Assembly (NCBI RefSeq): GCF_003721435.2
Contig: NZ_CP054585.1
Coordinates: forward strand, 124,001 to 188,000
Source: Halorubrum sp. CBA1229
GTDB taxonomy: Archaea; Halobacteriota; Halobacteria; Halobacteriales; Haloferacaceae
Length of the DNA: 64,000 nt
Direction of reading: 5' to 3'
Numbering within the stretch: the first letter of the stretch is position 1; the number at the start of each line of letters is the position of its first letter. The notes below the pieces were generated by a model. That model did no database searches. It was not told the DNA's origin and saw only the letters and a list, made by a program, of their open reading frames with translations. Shown here one piece after another: positions 55,777 through 64,000 of the stretch. The position numbers and the translations under genes were made by a program.

Positions 55777-57138
55777 ATGGCGGGACCGCCGATCCACGAC
55801 TTGCACTTCGCGGAGGAACCGAGCGTCGATAACGTTCCCGGGCCGAACTCGCGGCGCCTCCTCGACAGACAGGAAGCGATCGACAGCAGCGCGGTCGCGT
55901 ACCCGAACGACATCCCGCTCGCGTTCGAGGAGGGGAAGGGCGCGACCCTGAAGGACGCGGACGGGAACCTCTTCCTCGACTTCTTCGCCGGCATCGGCGT
56001 CTACAACGTCGGCCACGCGAACCCGTACGTCAACGAGGGGGTCCACGAGCAGATCGACAAGCTCACCCACTCGGTCGATTTCCCGACGGAGCCCCGGCTC
56101 GACCTCATCGACAAGCTCGACGACATCGCGCCCGGGAGCCTCGCCGGCAACAGCCGCTTCGTCTTCGGCGGTCCCACCGGCAGCGACGCCGTCGAGGCGT
56201 CGATCAAGCTCGCGAAGTACAACACGGGCGGCAACGGCCTGCTCGCGTTCCGGAACTCCTACCACGGGGCAACGACCGGCGCGATGAGCATCACGTCGAA
56301 CAAGAAGTTCAAGAAGCCGTACGCGCCGCTCCTCCCCGACGTGGTGCACGCGCCGTTCCCGTATCCCTTCCGCGAGGGTCGGGGGCCCGAGGAGTCGGTC
56401 GACCGCGCGCTCGAGGAGGTCAGGGCGATCGTCGAGGAGCCGTACGGGGGCCTCACGGACCCGGCGGGCATCTTCGTCGAGCCCATCCAAGGCGAGGGCG
56501 GCGTCGTCGTCCCGCCGGAGGGGTTCCTCTCGGGACTGCGCGAGATCGCCGACGAGAACGACCTCCCGCTGGTGTTCGACGAGATCCAGGTCGGAATGGG
56601 GCGCACCGGCGAGTGGTGGGCGTCCGAGCACTACGACGTGACGCCGGACGTGATGACGACCGCGAAGGCGCTCGGCGGCAACGGCCAGCCGCTGTCGGGG
56701 ACGATGTACCACGAGGACCTCGACACGTGGGGGTCGGGCGACCACGCGGGCACCTACCGGGGGCACGTCCCCGCGATGGTCGGCGGGCTGCGCGCGATCG
56801 AGTACATCCAGTCGCACGACCTGCTCGATCACGCGACGGAGGTCGGCACGTGGATCCGCGACCGCCTCCGCGACGCGGGCGAGGGCGACCCGGGGCTCGG
56901 ACAGGTCCGCGGCAAGGGGCTGTTCGTCGGCGCCGAGTTCGTCGACGCGAGCGGCGAGCCCGACGACGACCGCGTCGACGCGATTCAGGAGTACTGCTAC
57001 GAGCACGGCGTCCTCGTCTGGACGGCGGGCCAGTACGGCAACGTCGTCCGGCTGCTGCCCCCGCTCGTCCTGACGCAGCGACAGGCTGAGGTCGGGACCG
57101 AAGTCATCGCGGACGCGATCGAAGCGACCGCCGAGTAG
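55777..57138 (+). CDS. Class III (ornithine/4-aminobutyrate-type) PLP aminotransferase
   Basis: 453 residues. The family's motifs are in order: FLDFFAGIGVYNVGHANP, RFVFGGPTGSDAVEASIKLA, NSYHGATTGAMSITSNKKFKK, EPIQGEGGVVVPPEGFL, LVFDEIQVGMGRTGEWWASEHY and VMTTAKALGGNGQPLSGTM with the PLP-binding lysine. This class uses omega-amino donors such as 4-aminobutyrate, ornithine, 2,4-diaminobutyrate or beta-alanine, and the substrate cannot be named from the sequence. It may act with the M24 protein at 61778, since ectoine breakdown ends in diaminobutyrate transamination, but the two genes are 4.6 kb apart. ATG 55777 replaces a long upstream frame that overlaps the DUF302 gene antisense. Confidence 0.88.
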   Translation: MAGPPIHDLHFAEEPSVDNVPGPNSRRLLDRQEAIDSSAVAYPNDIPLAFEEGKGATLKDADGNLFLDFFAGIGVYNVGHANPYVNEGVHEQIDKLTHSVDFPTEPRLDLIDKLDDIAPGSLAGNSRFVFGGPTGSDAVEASIKLAKYNTGGNGLLAFRNSYHGATTGAMSITSNKKFKKPYAPLLPDVVHAPFPYPFREGRGPEESVDRALEEVRAIVEEPYGGLTDPAGIFVEPIQGEGGVVVPPEGFLSGLREIADENDLPLVFDEIQVGMGRTGEWWASEHYDVTPDVMTTAKALGGNGQPLSGTMYHEDLDTWGSGDHAGTYRGHVPAMVGGLRAIEYIQSHDLLDHATEVGTWIRDRLRDAGEGDPGLGQVRGKGLFVGAEFVDASGEPDDDRVDAIQEYCYEHGVLVWTAGQYGNVVRLLPPLVLTQRQAEVGTEVIADAIEATAE

Positions 57139-57359
57139 CGGCTCGCGGCGCCGGTGAACTACACCGCATCTGGTACATCGATTTCGTTCACAGTCACTAC
57201 GGGGAACTCACGGCCCACCGCGAGCGCCGCGCTCCCGTGATCGCTCCGTCCCCGACTCGCTCCGTCGTCGCCCGAGACGCCGCCGTTCGATCGACCGCCG
57301 TTCTCATACTGCGGGACTATGACTATCGTTTGTTACAGTTGCGCGTTCGACTCTCGGCT

Positions 57360-58040
57360 ATGCCCGGGCTTGATGAAACATCCGTGACGGAACTGCAGCG
57401 GTTGCTTGCGGACGTGGAGTCGAAGAGCGCGGCGCAGCAGTTAATGGCCGCTATCGCTTCCAAACAGGGGCTCACTGCGGACGAGATCGTCCGGTGGTTC
57501 GGGTTCGACCGCGAGGACGTCGACGAGTGGTTCGCGGCGTTCAGGTCTAAACCGGTCGAGGAGGTTATCGACGAGGTCGAACGGTTCGAACTGCCCGGCC
57601 GGCGCGCGAAACCGTTCGTCCGGGTCCCGAATCTGGCCCGGGTCTCCTTCCTCAACTACGAGGTCATCGAGGACCACGGATGGGACGTCGACGATGAGAA
57701 CCTGTTCGCGAAAGCTTCGAAGGCGGACCTCGACGCCGAGGATTACGGCCGAATCGCGGTCGAGGAAGGCGAGTCGATCCTCGAGGCGGCCGAAGACCGC
57801 GGGTTCGACTGGCCGTACGCCTGTCGCGGCGGGGCCTGCTCGAACTGCGCGGTGCTCGTCAAAAACGGTGAGATCGCGATGCCCGGCCAGCAGATCCTCC
57901 CCGAGTCGGCCCTCGAACGGGGCGCGCGGCTCACCTGCGTCGGCGTCCCGGCGACCGAACAGGTCGACATCATTTATAACGCCAAGTCCATCGACTTCCT
58001 CGACGAGCTCCGCCTGCCCGCGGCGCAGTTCGAAGGGTAA
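57360..58040 (+). CDS. [2Fe-2S] ferredoxin with N-terminal helical domain
   Basis: 226 residues. The N-terminal about 95 residues are helical, with SAAQQLMAAIASKQGLTADEIVRWFGFDREDVDEWFAAF, a short HTH-like pair. The plant-type ferredoxin domain (about 130-220) has the cluster-binding pattern CRGGACSNCAVLVKNG, with the fourth cysteine in LTCVGVPATEQ. Haloarchaeal ferredoxins of this length carry electrons for 2-oxoacid oxidoreductases, nitrate reductase and aldehyde ferredoxin oxidoreductase. An AOR gene lies at 59883. The N-terminal domain is an unusual extension. The ATG at 57360 follows a GACTATGACTATCG AT-richer patch. Confidence 0.9.
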   Translation: MPGLDETSVTELQRLLADVESKSAAQQLMAAIASKQGLTADEIVRWFGFDREDVDEWFAAFRSKPVEEVIDEVERFELPGRRAKPFVRVPNLARVSFLNYEVIEDHGWDVDDENLFAKASKADLDAEDYGRIAVEEGESILEAAEDRGFDWPYACRGGACSNCAVLVKNGEIAMPGQQILPESALERGARLTCVGVPATEQVDIIYNAKSIDFLDELRLPAAQFEG

Positions 58041-58168
58041 CTCGCCGCTAACGAAGCGGCGCGCGGTCACGTCCGGTTCGCTGAAGGCAGGGATTGAGCT
58101 CGGCAGCGCGGCGAATCCGGGGCGAACAGAGTTTAATACCGCTGCGTGTCTACTATTTTGGAGAGTAA

Positions 58169-58726
58169 ATGGAAGAACTCGACTCTGTTTTGAAAAAGTA
58201 CGCCACCAGTCAGGATCTCATGGACCAGATCCGATACGTTGCCGAGACGTTGAGTATGGAATTCGAGAAGTGGGACGACCAGTACGTGAGCGGTCCCAGT
58301 CTGTACTTTCTGCTCGTTGCCGAAACTGATTTCGAGGAGTACACCGACCCGCTCGGCGAGAACATCTGGCCGACCGATCGGTGTAAGATCGTACTCGACT
58401 CGCCCGAGGCGTTTCGGCGAGTCGCCGAAGACGTCGCGTTCAGCCGGGACGGCGCTATCATCGTGACCGGGGACGGGACGATCCAACGACAGATGGTTCG
58501 GGTTCGGAGCCCCAACCGCGCGGAGGTGCCGGCGGTCGAAGAGCTCGAATACCCCGACTGGATGGGGACCAAACACATGAGCGCGCTTGAAACGTCGCTC
58601 CGAAAGAACGTCCTGTGGGCGGTCACGCTCAGCGAAGAGGACGGCCGCGTCACCACGTATCTCGACGGCACGTATCAGGACTACCCCCGCGAGGAGATCG
58701 GCGGCCGGTGGCGACCCGACCCGTAG
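58169..58726 (+). CDS. DisA_N-like (diadenylate cyclase-fold) protein
   Basis: 185 residues. The C-terminal 110 residues follow the DisA_N pattern: FSRDGAIIVTGDGTIQRQM (conserved DGA near 93-95), then GTKHMSALETSLRKNVLWAVTLSEEDGRVTTYLDG, which parallels the diadenylate cyclase GTRHRAA...A..VSEE.G.I......G. The canonical RHR is changed to KHM, so catalytic competence is in doubt. The N-terminal 60 residues are not similar to CdaA or DisA, but a helix-rich domain precedes. Haloarchaea have the cyclase DacZ, and this may be that protein or a paralogue. The ATG at 58169 has TTTAATACC about 30 bp upstream. Confidence 0.75.
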   Translation: MEELDSVLKKYATSQDLMDQIRYVAETLSMEFEKWDDQYVSGPSLYFLLVAETDFEEYTDPLGENIWPTDRCKIVLDSPEAFRRVAEDVAFSRDGAIIVTGDGTIQRQMVRVRSPNRAEVPAVEELEYPDWMGTKHMSALETSLRKNVLWAVTLSEEDGRVTTYLDGTYQDYPREEIGGRWRPDP

Positions 58727-58997
58727 TGCCGTCTTCGGCAGCCGTCCGCGGTGCTGAACCGGTCGCTCGCGGCGGCGAACCGCAGCCGCGTGTGTTTACA
58801 GGCGATCAAAACAGCCGTCGAACGACCCGAAACGCAGGCGCGCTGGACGCGGCGGTGATCGATCGCGATACTGGAGAGTTGTCGGCGGCGCTGCATACAG
58901 CGAACAGCGGCAGTACGCGACACGCGTTCGGTTCGCGCTGACGCCGCTCAGACCGCCGACGTCTCGCGACCGCTCTTCAGAACAGGAGCGCGGAAGA

Positions 58998-59120
58998 TTA
59001 GGAACGCAGCCACGTCAGCAGGCGGGCGGCCGGGCTGGTCACTGCCTCGAGGTCCTCGGGTCGCGGGGAGTCTTTCAGTCGCGCGGGGCCACTTTCGAGA
59101 TTCGACGTGTTGGTCGCCAT
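58998..59120 (-). CDS. Candidate 40-residue small protein
   Basis: A 40-codon frame begins at the ATG at 59120, MATNTSNLESGPARLKD, then SPRPEDLEAVTSPAARLLTWLRS and stop. It is preceded by an AT-rich promoter-like region (59121-59215, with ATAATTTG and TAACGTA) unlike the surrounding GC-rich DNA, and haloarchaea have many such short genes. Codon use ends in G/C at third positions as in neighbours. No homologue is known to me, so this is a candidate only. The rest of the 58727-59355 gap shows no other supported feature. Confidence 0.45.
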   Translation of the reverse strand: MATNTSNLESGPARLKDSPRPEDLEAVTSPAARLLTWLRS

Positions 59121-59355
59121 TACAACAACAAATTATGGACGTACAGTGAAAAACGACTCGGATTGTTAACGTATTCTCTCAAAAAGTACGTTATGTATTG
59201 TTATAATCATCACTATCGTTGCGGATCGGATTCGCGGTGGGCGGCGCGCGGCGAACGCTGAACTGAGGTGCGCGGAGGGTCAGTCCGAATTCCCGGAAAC
59301 GTCTCACCGTAGCCGAGTAGGAACGTTGACGGGCTCAAGGGGAGAGGGAAGAGCC

Positions 59356-59640
59356 ATGAGTCCGACCGTCCACGAACTTCGAAACGCGATCCGAGCGGCG
59401 ACAGGTCGCTTCGAACGAGAAATCGACGCGTCGTTCACGAAAGAGGAGCTACGAGCGATCTGTGAGGCACTCGGAACCGATGTCGACGAGACGGGGCGAC
59501 CGTCAACATCGCAGATGCGCCGGCTCATCCGGGCGCACGTCGGCATCGCGGAATCGCCGGAAGCGGCCGACGACTCAACCTTCCGGAAGCCGGATCTCCA
59601 AGCGATTGCTGACGGAGTCGGAGCACCGTACGAACCGTAG
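59356..59640 (+). CDS. Small acidic protein of unknown function
   Basis: 94 residues, MSPTVHELRNAIRAATGRFEREIDASFTKEELRAICEALG..., apparently helical throughout. Two short similar helices recur: SFTKEELRAICEALGTDVDETGRPSTSQMRRLIRAHVG and STFRKPDLQAIADGVG. The pattern K.EL.AI...LG resembles SAP-like or regulator tails but is too weak to assign. No membrane segment. The ATG at 59356 was chosen because an earlier in-frame codon is preceded by no promoter-like element. The gene is alone and convergent with the AOR gene. Confidence 0.55.
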   Translation: MSPTVHELRNAIRAATGRFEREIDASFTKEELRAICEALGTDVDETGRPSTSQMRRLIRAHVGIAESPEAADDSTFRKPDLQAIADGVGAPYEP

Positions 59641-59882
59641 CCGCCAGTTGCCCGATAAATCCGGCTGCCGCGGTTCCCGACCCGACGCCCCGAGCGAAGT
59701 CGCCTCCTCCTGGCCGATTCGCGTCCCGTGTCTCGCACGGTGATCGCCGCATCGCTTTCGCGAGTCAGACCGCGCAGCGAGCGATACGGACCGTCAGCGG
59801 TCGGCCGTCGCACGCTGTGTTCTATCGAGAGTTTAGATGCTCAACGGGCTCCAGATCACCGGATCCGACCGGCGCGGTCGCC

Positions 59883-61550
59883 CTACGCCGGGAGCGCCGA
59901 CTCGGGCACCGTGCCGTCCGCGTTCCACCCGCGGAGCTCGTAGTACGAGTCGATAGCGTCGTCGAGTCCGGGGAGCTCCTCGGCGTACGGGAGGCGGTCG
60001 TCGTCGCCGTCGATCCCGCGCTGATTGTTGAAGTGGCGCTCCAGCGTTACCGTCCGCGCGCCCGCCGCGAGCAGCTCGTCGAAGTCGGCGTCGAACAGCA
60101 GCTCGTAGCGCTCGGGCGTCATGAAGTCCCGGGAGAACTTACAGACCACGCCGCTGTCGTTGAGCGCCATCAGGTTCTCGCGCTGGATGAGGCGCTCCGC
60201 TTTCCCCTCGAAGCCCGCGGGCTCCATCGCCTCCTCTTCCTCGACTAAGGGGTACTCCACGGAGTAGAACGTCGCGTACATGTGGTCGGCGCCGCGGTTG
60301 GCGACGGCGTACGAGAGCGCCTGTCCGTGGAGGAGCCGCCCCTCGTGGGCCGCGAAGTCCATGTTCTTCACCGACCAGTTCCCGACGCCGAGCTGCTCGT
60401 GGATCCGGCCGATCCCCTCCGCGAGCGTGTCGCCGACCCCGTCGCGGTGGGCGGTCTTCTCGACGAGGTCCCAGATAAGCTCGCGGTTGCCGAACTCGTC
60501 TTCGGCGTCGAGGTACGCGGCGATCGTGTTGCCCGCGGAGATCGCGTCGAGGCCGTACTCGTCGCACAGGCGGTTCGACTCCATCACGTCGACGATGTCG
60601 TCGACCCCCGAGTTCGAGCCGAACGCCATCGCCACCTCGAACTCGGGGCCCTCGGTCTCGACGCCGCGTTCCTCGTCGCGGGTCGGGAGCTTGCAGGCGA
60701 ACGCGCACGCCGAGCAGGTCCCCTTCTTGTACTTCTTGTCGGCGACGGCGGCGCCGTTGATCCCCTCGACCCCCTCGAAGGAGCGCTCCGAGAAGTAGTA
60801 CGACGGCAGCCCGTCCATCTCGTTCGCGAGGTCCATCACGGCCACCGTCCCCTGCTCTTTCATGATGTGGTCCTCGGTGGCGGCCTCGCGGTGGATATCG
60901 TTCGCGGTCGCGTCGATCGAGACCTCGGGCGCCGAGTCGCCCCCGAACGTGACGGCCTTGACGTTCTTCGAGCCGAGCACCGCGCCCAGCCCGCCGCGGC
61001 CGAACGCGCGCTCCTCGGTCGTCATGATCGACGCGAACCGGACCGCGTGCTCGCCCGCGGGACCGATCACGGCCGTCTGCTCGCTGGAGAGGTCGTGTTC
61101 GTCCGCCAGATAGCCCGTGGTCTCCGGGACGGTCGCCCCGGCGAGGTCGGGCACCGGCTCGACCTCGACCCCGTCGTCGCGCACGTGGACGACGACCAGC
61201 TCGTCGCTCGCGCCCGCCAGCTCGATCGCACCGTACCCCGTCGCCGCGAGGTGACGCGAGACGAAGCCGCCGGCGTTCGACGAGAGCAGCCCGTCGGTCA
61301 GCGGCGACAGCGCGGTGCAGTTCGTCCGCCCCGTGAAGCTCATCTGGGACGCCTGCATCGGCCCGGTGGTGAACACCGCGCGGTTCTCGGAACCGAGCGG
61401 GTCCGCGTCGAACGGGATCCGCTCGTGGGCGAGCCGCGTCGCCACGCCCCGCCCGCCGATGTATCGCTCCTGGACCTCCGTGATGTCGGTTTCTGACGTC
61501 GTCCGCTCGCCGACGTCGATCGACAGCAGCGGCCCGGTGCTGTGAAGCAT
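59883..61550 (-). CDS. Aldehyde ferredoxin oxidoreductase family tungsten/molybdenum enzyme
   Basis: 555 residues of the AOR family. Motifs are the N-terminal RYIGGRGVATRL, GRTNCTALSPLT, AFGRGGLGAVLGSKNVKAV (pterin-binding region) and the 4Fe-4S binding cysteines CSACAFAC near 275, with the fourth in SGVVCKFSRDF. Members use a tungstopterin to oxidise aldehydes to acids with ferredoxin, and the 2Fe-2S ferredoxin at 57360 is a possible partner. Haloarchaeal AORs are uncharacterised as to aldehyde. The start ATG at 61550 is followed by LHSTGPLLSIDVGERTTS, the family's first strand. It is divergent from the M24 gene, with 227 bp between starts. Confidence 0.93.
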   Translation of the reverse strand: MLHSTGPLLSIDVGERTTSETDITEVQERYIGGRGVATRLAHERIPFDADPLGSENRAVFTTGPMQASQMSFTGRTNCTALSPLTDGLLSSNAGGFVSRHLAATGYGAIELAGASDELVVVHVRDDGVEVEPVPDLAGATVPETTGYLADEHDLSSEQTAVIGPAGEHAVRFASIMTTEERAFGRGGLGAVLGSKNVKAVTFGGDSAPEVSIDATANDIHREAATEDHIMKEQGTVAVMDLANEMDGLPSYYFSERSFEGVEGINGAAVADKKYKKGTCSACAFACKLPTRDEERGVETEGPEFEVAMAFGSNSGVDDIVDVMESNRLCDEYGLDAISAGNTIAAYLDAEDEFGNRELIWDLVEKTAHRDGVGDTLAEGIGRIHEQLGVGNWSVKNMDFAAHEGRLLHGQALSYAVANRGADHMYATFYSVEYPLVEEEEAMEPAGFEGKAERLIQRENLMALNDSGVVCKFSRDFMTPERYELLFDADFDELLAAGARTVTLERHFNNQRGIDGDDDRLPYAEELPGLDDAIDSYYELRGWNADGTVPESALPA

Positions 61551-61777
61551 GTCCGATCATCCGTGAAGGCGGTACAAAAAACCGAGCCAAGCCGGAGAAG
61601 CTGCGGGTTTCAAGCGCTCTCGTCCGGTCTCACGAGACGGCTCCCGGGGCGTCTGAGCGGCGCTTCGGAGTGAATTCGCGGGATGCGCGGGGTAAATCGT
61701 ACACAGTATCTGTTTTTAATGTACACGATAAATTTATACTGTTGCTGGCTAATCGGCTTCGTAGACGTTCCGTTACC

Positions 61778-62959
61778 ATGCCACGGGAACACATCTTCGA
61801 CGAGACCGAGTACGAGCGGCGGGTGGCTCGGACGAAAGAACGGTTGCGCGAGCGGGAGCTCGACGCGATCGTCGTCAGCGACCCGGCGAACATGAACTAC
61901 CTGACCGGCTACGACGGCTGGTCGTTTTACGTCCACCAGGCGGTCGTGGTCACGCCCGACCGCGACGAGCCGATCTGGATCGGCCGCGACATGGACGGCG
62001 ACGGCGCGCGGGCGACGACCCACCTCGCCGAGGAGAGCATCCGCGCGTACAGCGACGACCACGTGCAGTCGCCGCGCGACCTCCACCCGATGGACTACGT
62101 CGCGGGCGTCCTCGAGGAACTGGGCGTCGCGGACGGGCGCGTCGGGTTAGAGATGGACGCCGCCTACTTCACCGCGAAGTCGTACACGCGGCTGCAGGGG
62201 AACCTCCCGGACGCCGAGTTCGCGGACACGACGCTGCTCGTCGGCTGGCTCCGGATCAAGAAGTCCGACCAGGAGCTGGAGTACATGCGGCAGGCCGCGC
62301 GGATCTCCGAGAACGCGATGCGGGCGGGCCTCGACGCGGTCGGTGAGGGCGTCCCGGAGTACGAGGTCGCCTCCGCCATCTACCAGCAGCTGATCGACGG
62401 GACCGACGAGTACGGCGGCGACTACCCGGCGATCGTCCCGCTGATGCCGTCGGGCGACCACACCGGGACCCCGCACCTCACGTGGACGGACCGGCGCTAC
62501 GAGGACGGCGACCCGGTGATCATCGAGCTCTCGGGCTGTCGCCATCGCTACCACTCACCGCTGGCGCGGACCACCTTCGTCGGCGAGCCGCCCGCCGAGC
62601 TTCAAGAGACCGCGGACATCGTCGTGGAGGGCCTGGAGGCGGCGTTAGACGCCGCGGAGCCCGGCGTCAAATGCTCGGCCGTCGAGGAGGCGTGGCGCAC
62701 GACCATCGAGCAGTACGGCCTCGAGAAGGAGGACCGCATCGGCTACTCGATGGGGCTCGGCTACCCGCCGGACTGGGGCGAGCACACCGCGAGCATCCGC
62801 CCGGGCGACGACACTGTCCTCGAGGAGAACATGACGTTCCACATGATCCCCGGCATCTGGACCGACGAGATTGGCATGGAGATCAGCGAGACGTTCCGCG
62901 TCACCTCCACCGGCGCGGAGACGCTGGCCGACTTCCCCCGCGAGCTGTTCACGACCTGA
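61778..62959 (+). CDS. Creatinase/ectoine-hydrolase-like M24-fold protein
   Basis: 393 residues. The C-terminal pita-bread fold has [25 protein letters not shown]. Metalloproteases of family M24 have two Asp ligands there, and here they are absent, as in creatinase and the ectoine hydrolase DoeA/EutD. The N-terminal Creatinase_N domain covers about 1-150, and the C-terminal [25 protein letters not shown] has the family's E..ETF. Length fits DoeA (about 400). DoeA opens ectoine to N-acetyl-2,4-diaminobutyrate. The assignment here rests on this non-metal pattern and is not proved. The ATG at 61778 is used over an upstream frame. Confidence 0.75.
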   Translation: MPREHIFDETEYERRVARTKERLRERELDAIVVSDPANMNYLTGYDGWSFYVHQAVVVTPDRDEPIWIGRDMDGDGARATTHLAEESIRAYSDDHVQSPRDLHPMDYVAGVLEELGVADGRVGLEMDAAYFTAKSYTRLQGNLPDAEFADTTLLVGWLRIKKSDQELEYMRQAARISENAMRAGLDAVGEGVPEYEVASAIYQQLIDGTDEYGGDYPAIVPLMPSGDHTGTPHLTWTDRRYEDGDPVIIELSGCRHRYHSPLARTTFVGEPPAELQETADIVVEGLEAALDAAEPGVKCSAVEEAWRTTIEQYGLEKEDRIGYSMGLGYPPDWGEHTASIRPGDDTVLEENMTFHMIPGIWTDEIGMEISETFRVTSTGAETLADFPRELFTT

Positions 62960-63036
62960 CCGGGTTCCGACCGCGCCGCGCTACCCAAGCTACCACACCG
63001 CGCTGCCAAGCCGACCGAACCACGACACCCCGACCC

Positions 63037-64000
63037 ATGAACACGACACCCACCGTCGACGACGAACCGGCAGAAGAGGAGTCAGAATCGACGCTCACCA
63101 CCGCGCGCAAGCAGCTCGAGCGCGCGGCGACCAACGTCGACGTCGATCCCGCGATCGTCGAGCGTCTCAAACACCCCACGCGGGTCCAGCAGGTCTCCGT
63201 CCCCCTCGAACGGGAGGACGGAACCGTCGAGGTGTTCACCGGCTACCGCGCCCAGCACGACGACGTCCGCGGCCCGTACAAAGGCGGGCTCCGGTATCAC
63301 CCGGAGGTCACCGCCGCGGAGTGCACCGGTCTCTCGATGTGGATGACCTGGAAGTGCGCCGTGATGGACCTCCCGTTCGGCGGCGGAAAAGGCGGGATCG
63401 CGGTCGACCCCAAATCCCTGACCGACGACGAGCGCGAGCGGCTCACCCGGCGGTTCGCGGAGGAGCTGCGCGACGTCGTCGGACCGACGAAGGACGTGCC
63501 CGCGCCCGACATGGGGACCGACGCCCAGACGATGGCGTGGTTCATGGACGCCTACTCGATGCAGCAGGGCGAGACGATCCCAGGCGTCGTCACCGGGAAG
63601 CCGCCAGTCATCGGCGGGTCGTACGGCCGCGAGGCGGCGCCGGGGCGGTCGACGGCCATCGCCGCGCGCGAGGCCGTCGGCTACTACGACCGCGACCTCG
63701 CGGAGACGACCGTCGCGGTGCAGGGGTTCGGCTCCGTCGGCGCCAACGCGGCCCGGCTGCTGGACGACTGGGGCGCGACCGTCGTCGCCGTCAGCGACGT
63801 GAACGGCGCGATCTACGACCCGGACGGGCTCGACACGCACGACGTTCCCACGCACGAGGAGGAGCCCGAGGCGGTGCTCACCCACGAGGCGCCGGAGACG
63901 CTGTCGAACGAGGCGGTCCTCGAACTCGACGTTGACGTGCTGATCCCCGCCGCTGTCGGCAACGTGATCACCGCGAGCAACGCCGACGCCGTCGACGCCG
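63037..64000 (+). CDS. Glutamate dehydrogenase, second paralogue (3' end beyond the window)
   Basis: Partial; 321 codons are visible from the ATG at 63037 to the end of the window. The N-terminus is acidic (about 25 residues), then the GDH catalytic domain with [25 protein letters not shown] (active-site lysine in GGGKGG) and [17 protein letters not shown], and the Rossmann motif [17 protein letters not shown]. It differs from the GDH at 244 in its longer N-terminus and in many substitutions, so it is a paralogue rather than a recent copy. Family knowledge: haloarchaea often have two or more GDHs with different coenzyme use. The start follows a 77-bp gap after the M24 gene on the same strand. 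Confidence 0.93.
   Translation, partial: MNTTPTVDDEPAEEESESTLTTARKQLERAATNVDVDPAIVERLKHPTRVQQVSVPLEREDGTVEVFTGYRAQHDDVRGPYKGGLRYHPEVTAAECTGLSMWMTWKCAVMDLPFGGGKGGIAVDPKSLTDDERERLTRRFAEELRDVVGPTKDVPAPDMGTDAQTMAWFMDAYSMQQGETIPGVVTGKPPVIGGSYGREAAPGRSTAIAAREAVGYYDRDLAETTVAVQGFGSVGANAARLLDDWGATVVAVSDVNGAIYDPDGLDTHDVPTHEEEPEAVLTHEAPETLSNEAVLELDVDVLIPAAVGNVITASNADAVDA

Overview
The window is chromosomal DNA of a halophilic archaeon (class Halobacteria, most like Halorubrum). The signs are very high G+C, an extremely acidic deduced proteome, many leaderless genes with a TATA-like box about 25 bases before the start codon, Tat-type lipoprotein signals (RR..C), archaeal LonB, Nop5/fibrillarin, a TFB-like protein, GfcR and a haloarchaeal Mrp antiporter operon. 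No rRNA genes, CRISPR array, integrase or intact insertion sequence was seen. Two tRNA genes were found: Gly-UCC on the minus strand and Leu-UAG on the plus strand.

Layout. 1-8.2 kb: end of a citrate lyase beta/malyl-CoA lyase family gene, a glutamate dehydrogenase, diphthine-ammonia ligase, a cystathionine gamma-synthase/lyase, a monothiol glutaredoxin, and the overlapping pair glucose dehydrogenase-gfcR. 8.3-17.6 kb: a nine-gene Mrp-type cation/proton antiporter operon (order E-F-G-A'-B-C-D-D2-D3) in which every adjacent pair of genes overlaps. 17.7-22.6 kb: coaBC, a structured non-coding element with a perfect 27-bp inverted repeat, a metallophosphoesterase, a TrxR-like flavoprotein and an SDR. 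22.6-23 kb: tRNA-Gly with a partial copy of its own 3' end beyond it.

23-39 kb is the main accessory region. It holds two divergent Tat-lipoproteins built of the same secreted module, an orphan CoxG, a flavin-reductase-like protein, a zinc-ribbon/HTH protein resembling a transposase N-terminus, an iron/thiamine-type ABC importer, two paralogues of the dihydroxyphthalate-decarboxylase/periplasmic-binding fold, UbiD and UbiX (prenyl-FMN decarboxylase system), an isochorismatase-type hydrolase, a VOC protein, a multi-Ig (IPT/TIG-like) protein without a signal peptide, and a DoxX protein. I read it as an uncharacterised uptake-and-decarboxylation module for an aromatic or heteroaromatic carboxylic acid. 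The substrate cannot be read from sequence.

39-54 kb is mostly core: a methyltransferase, PilB/PilC-type pilus genes, SAM hydroxide adenosyltransferase, NMN adenylyltransferase, LonB, a CPBP protease, a CBS protein, nop5-flpA, a TFB-like single-cyclin protein, endonuclease III and a PAP2 phosphatase. 54.2-54.6 kb: tRNA-Leu followed by two exact 24-nt copies of its own 3' end at a strict 111-bp spacing. The tRNA-Gly and tRNA-Leu 'echo' regions share a hairpin core, the most unusual DNA-level feature here. 54.8-64 kb: SHOCT and DUF302 proteins, a class III aminotransferase, a 2Fe-2S ferredoxin, a divergent DisA_N-like protein, an aldehyde ferredoxin oxidoreductase, a creatinase/ectoine-hydrolase-like M24 protein, and a second glutamate dehydrogenase cut by the window edge.
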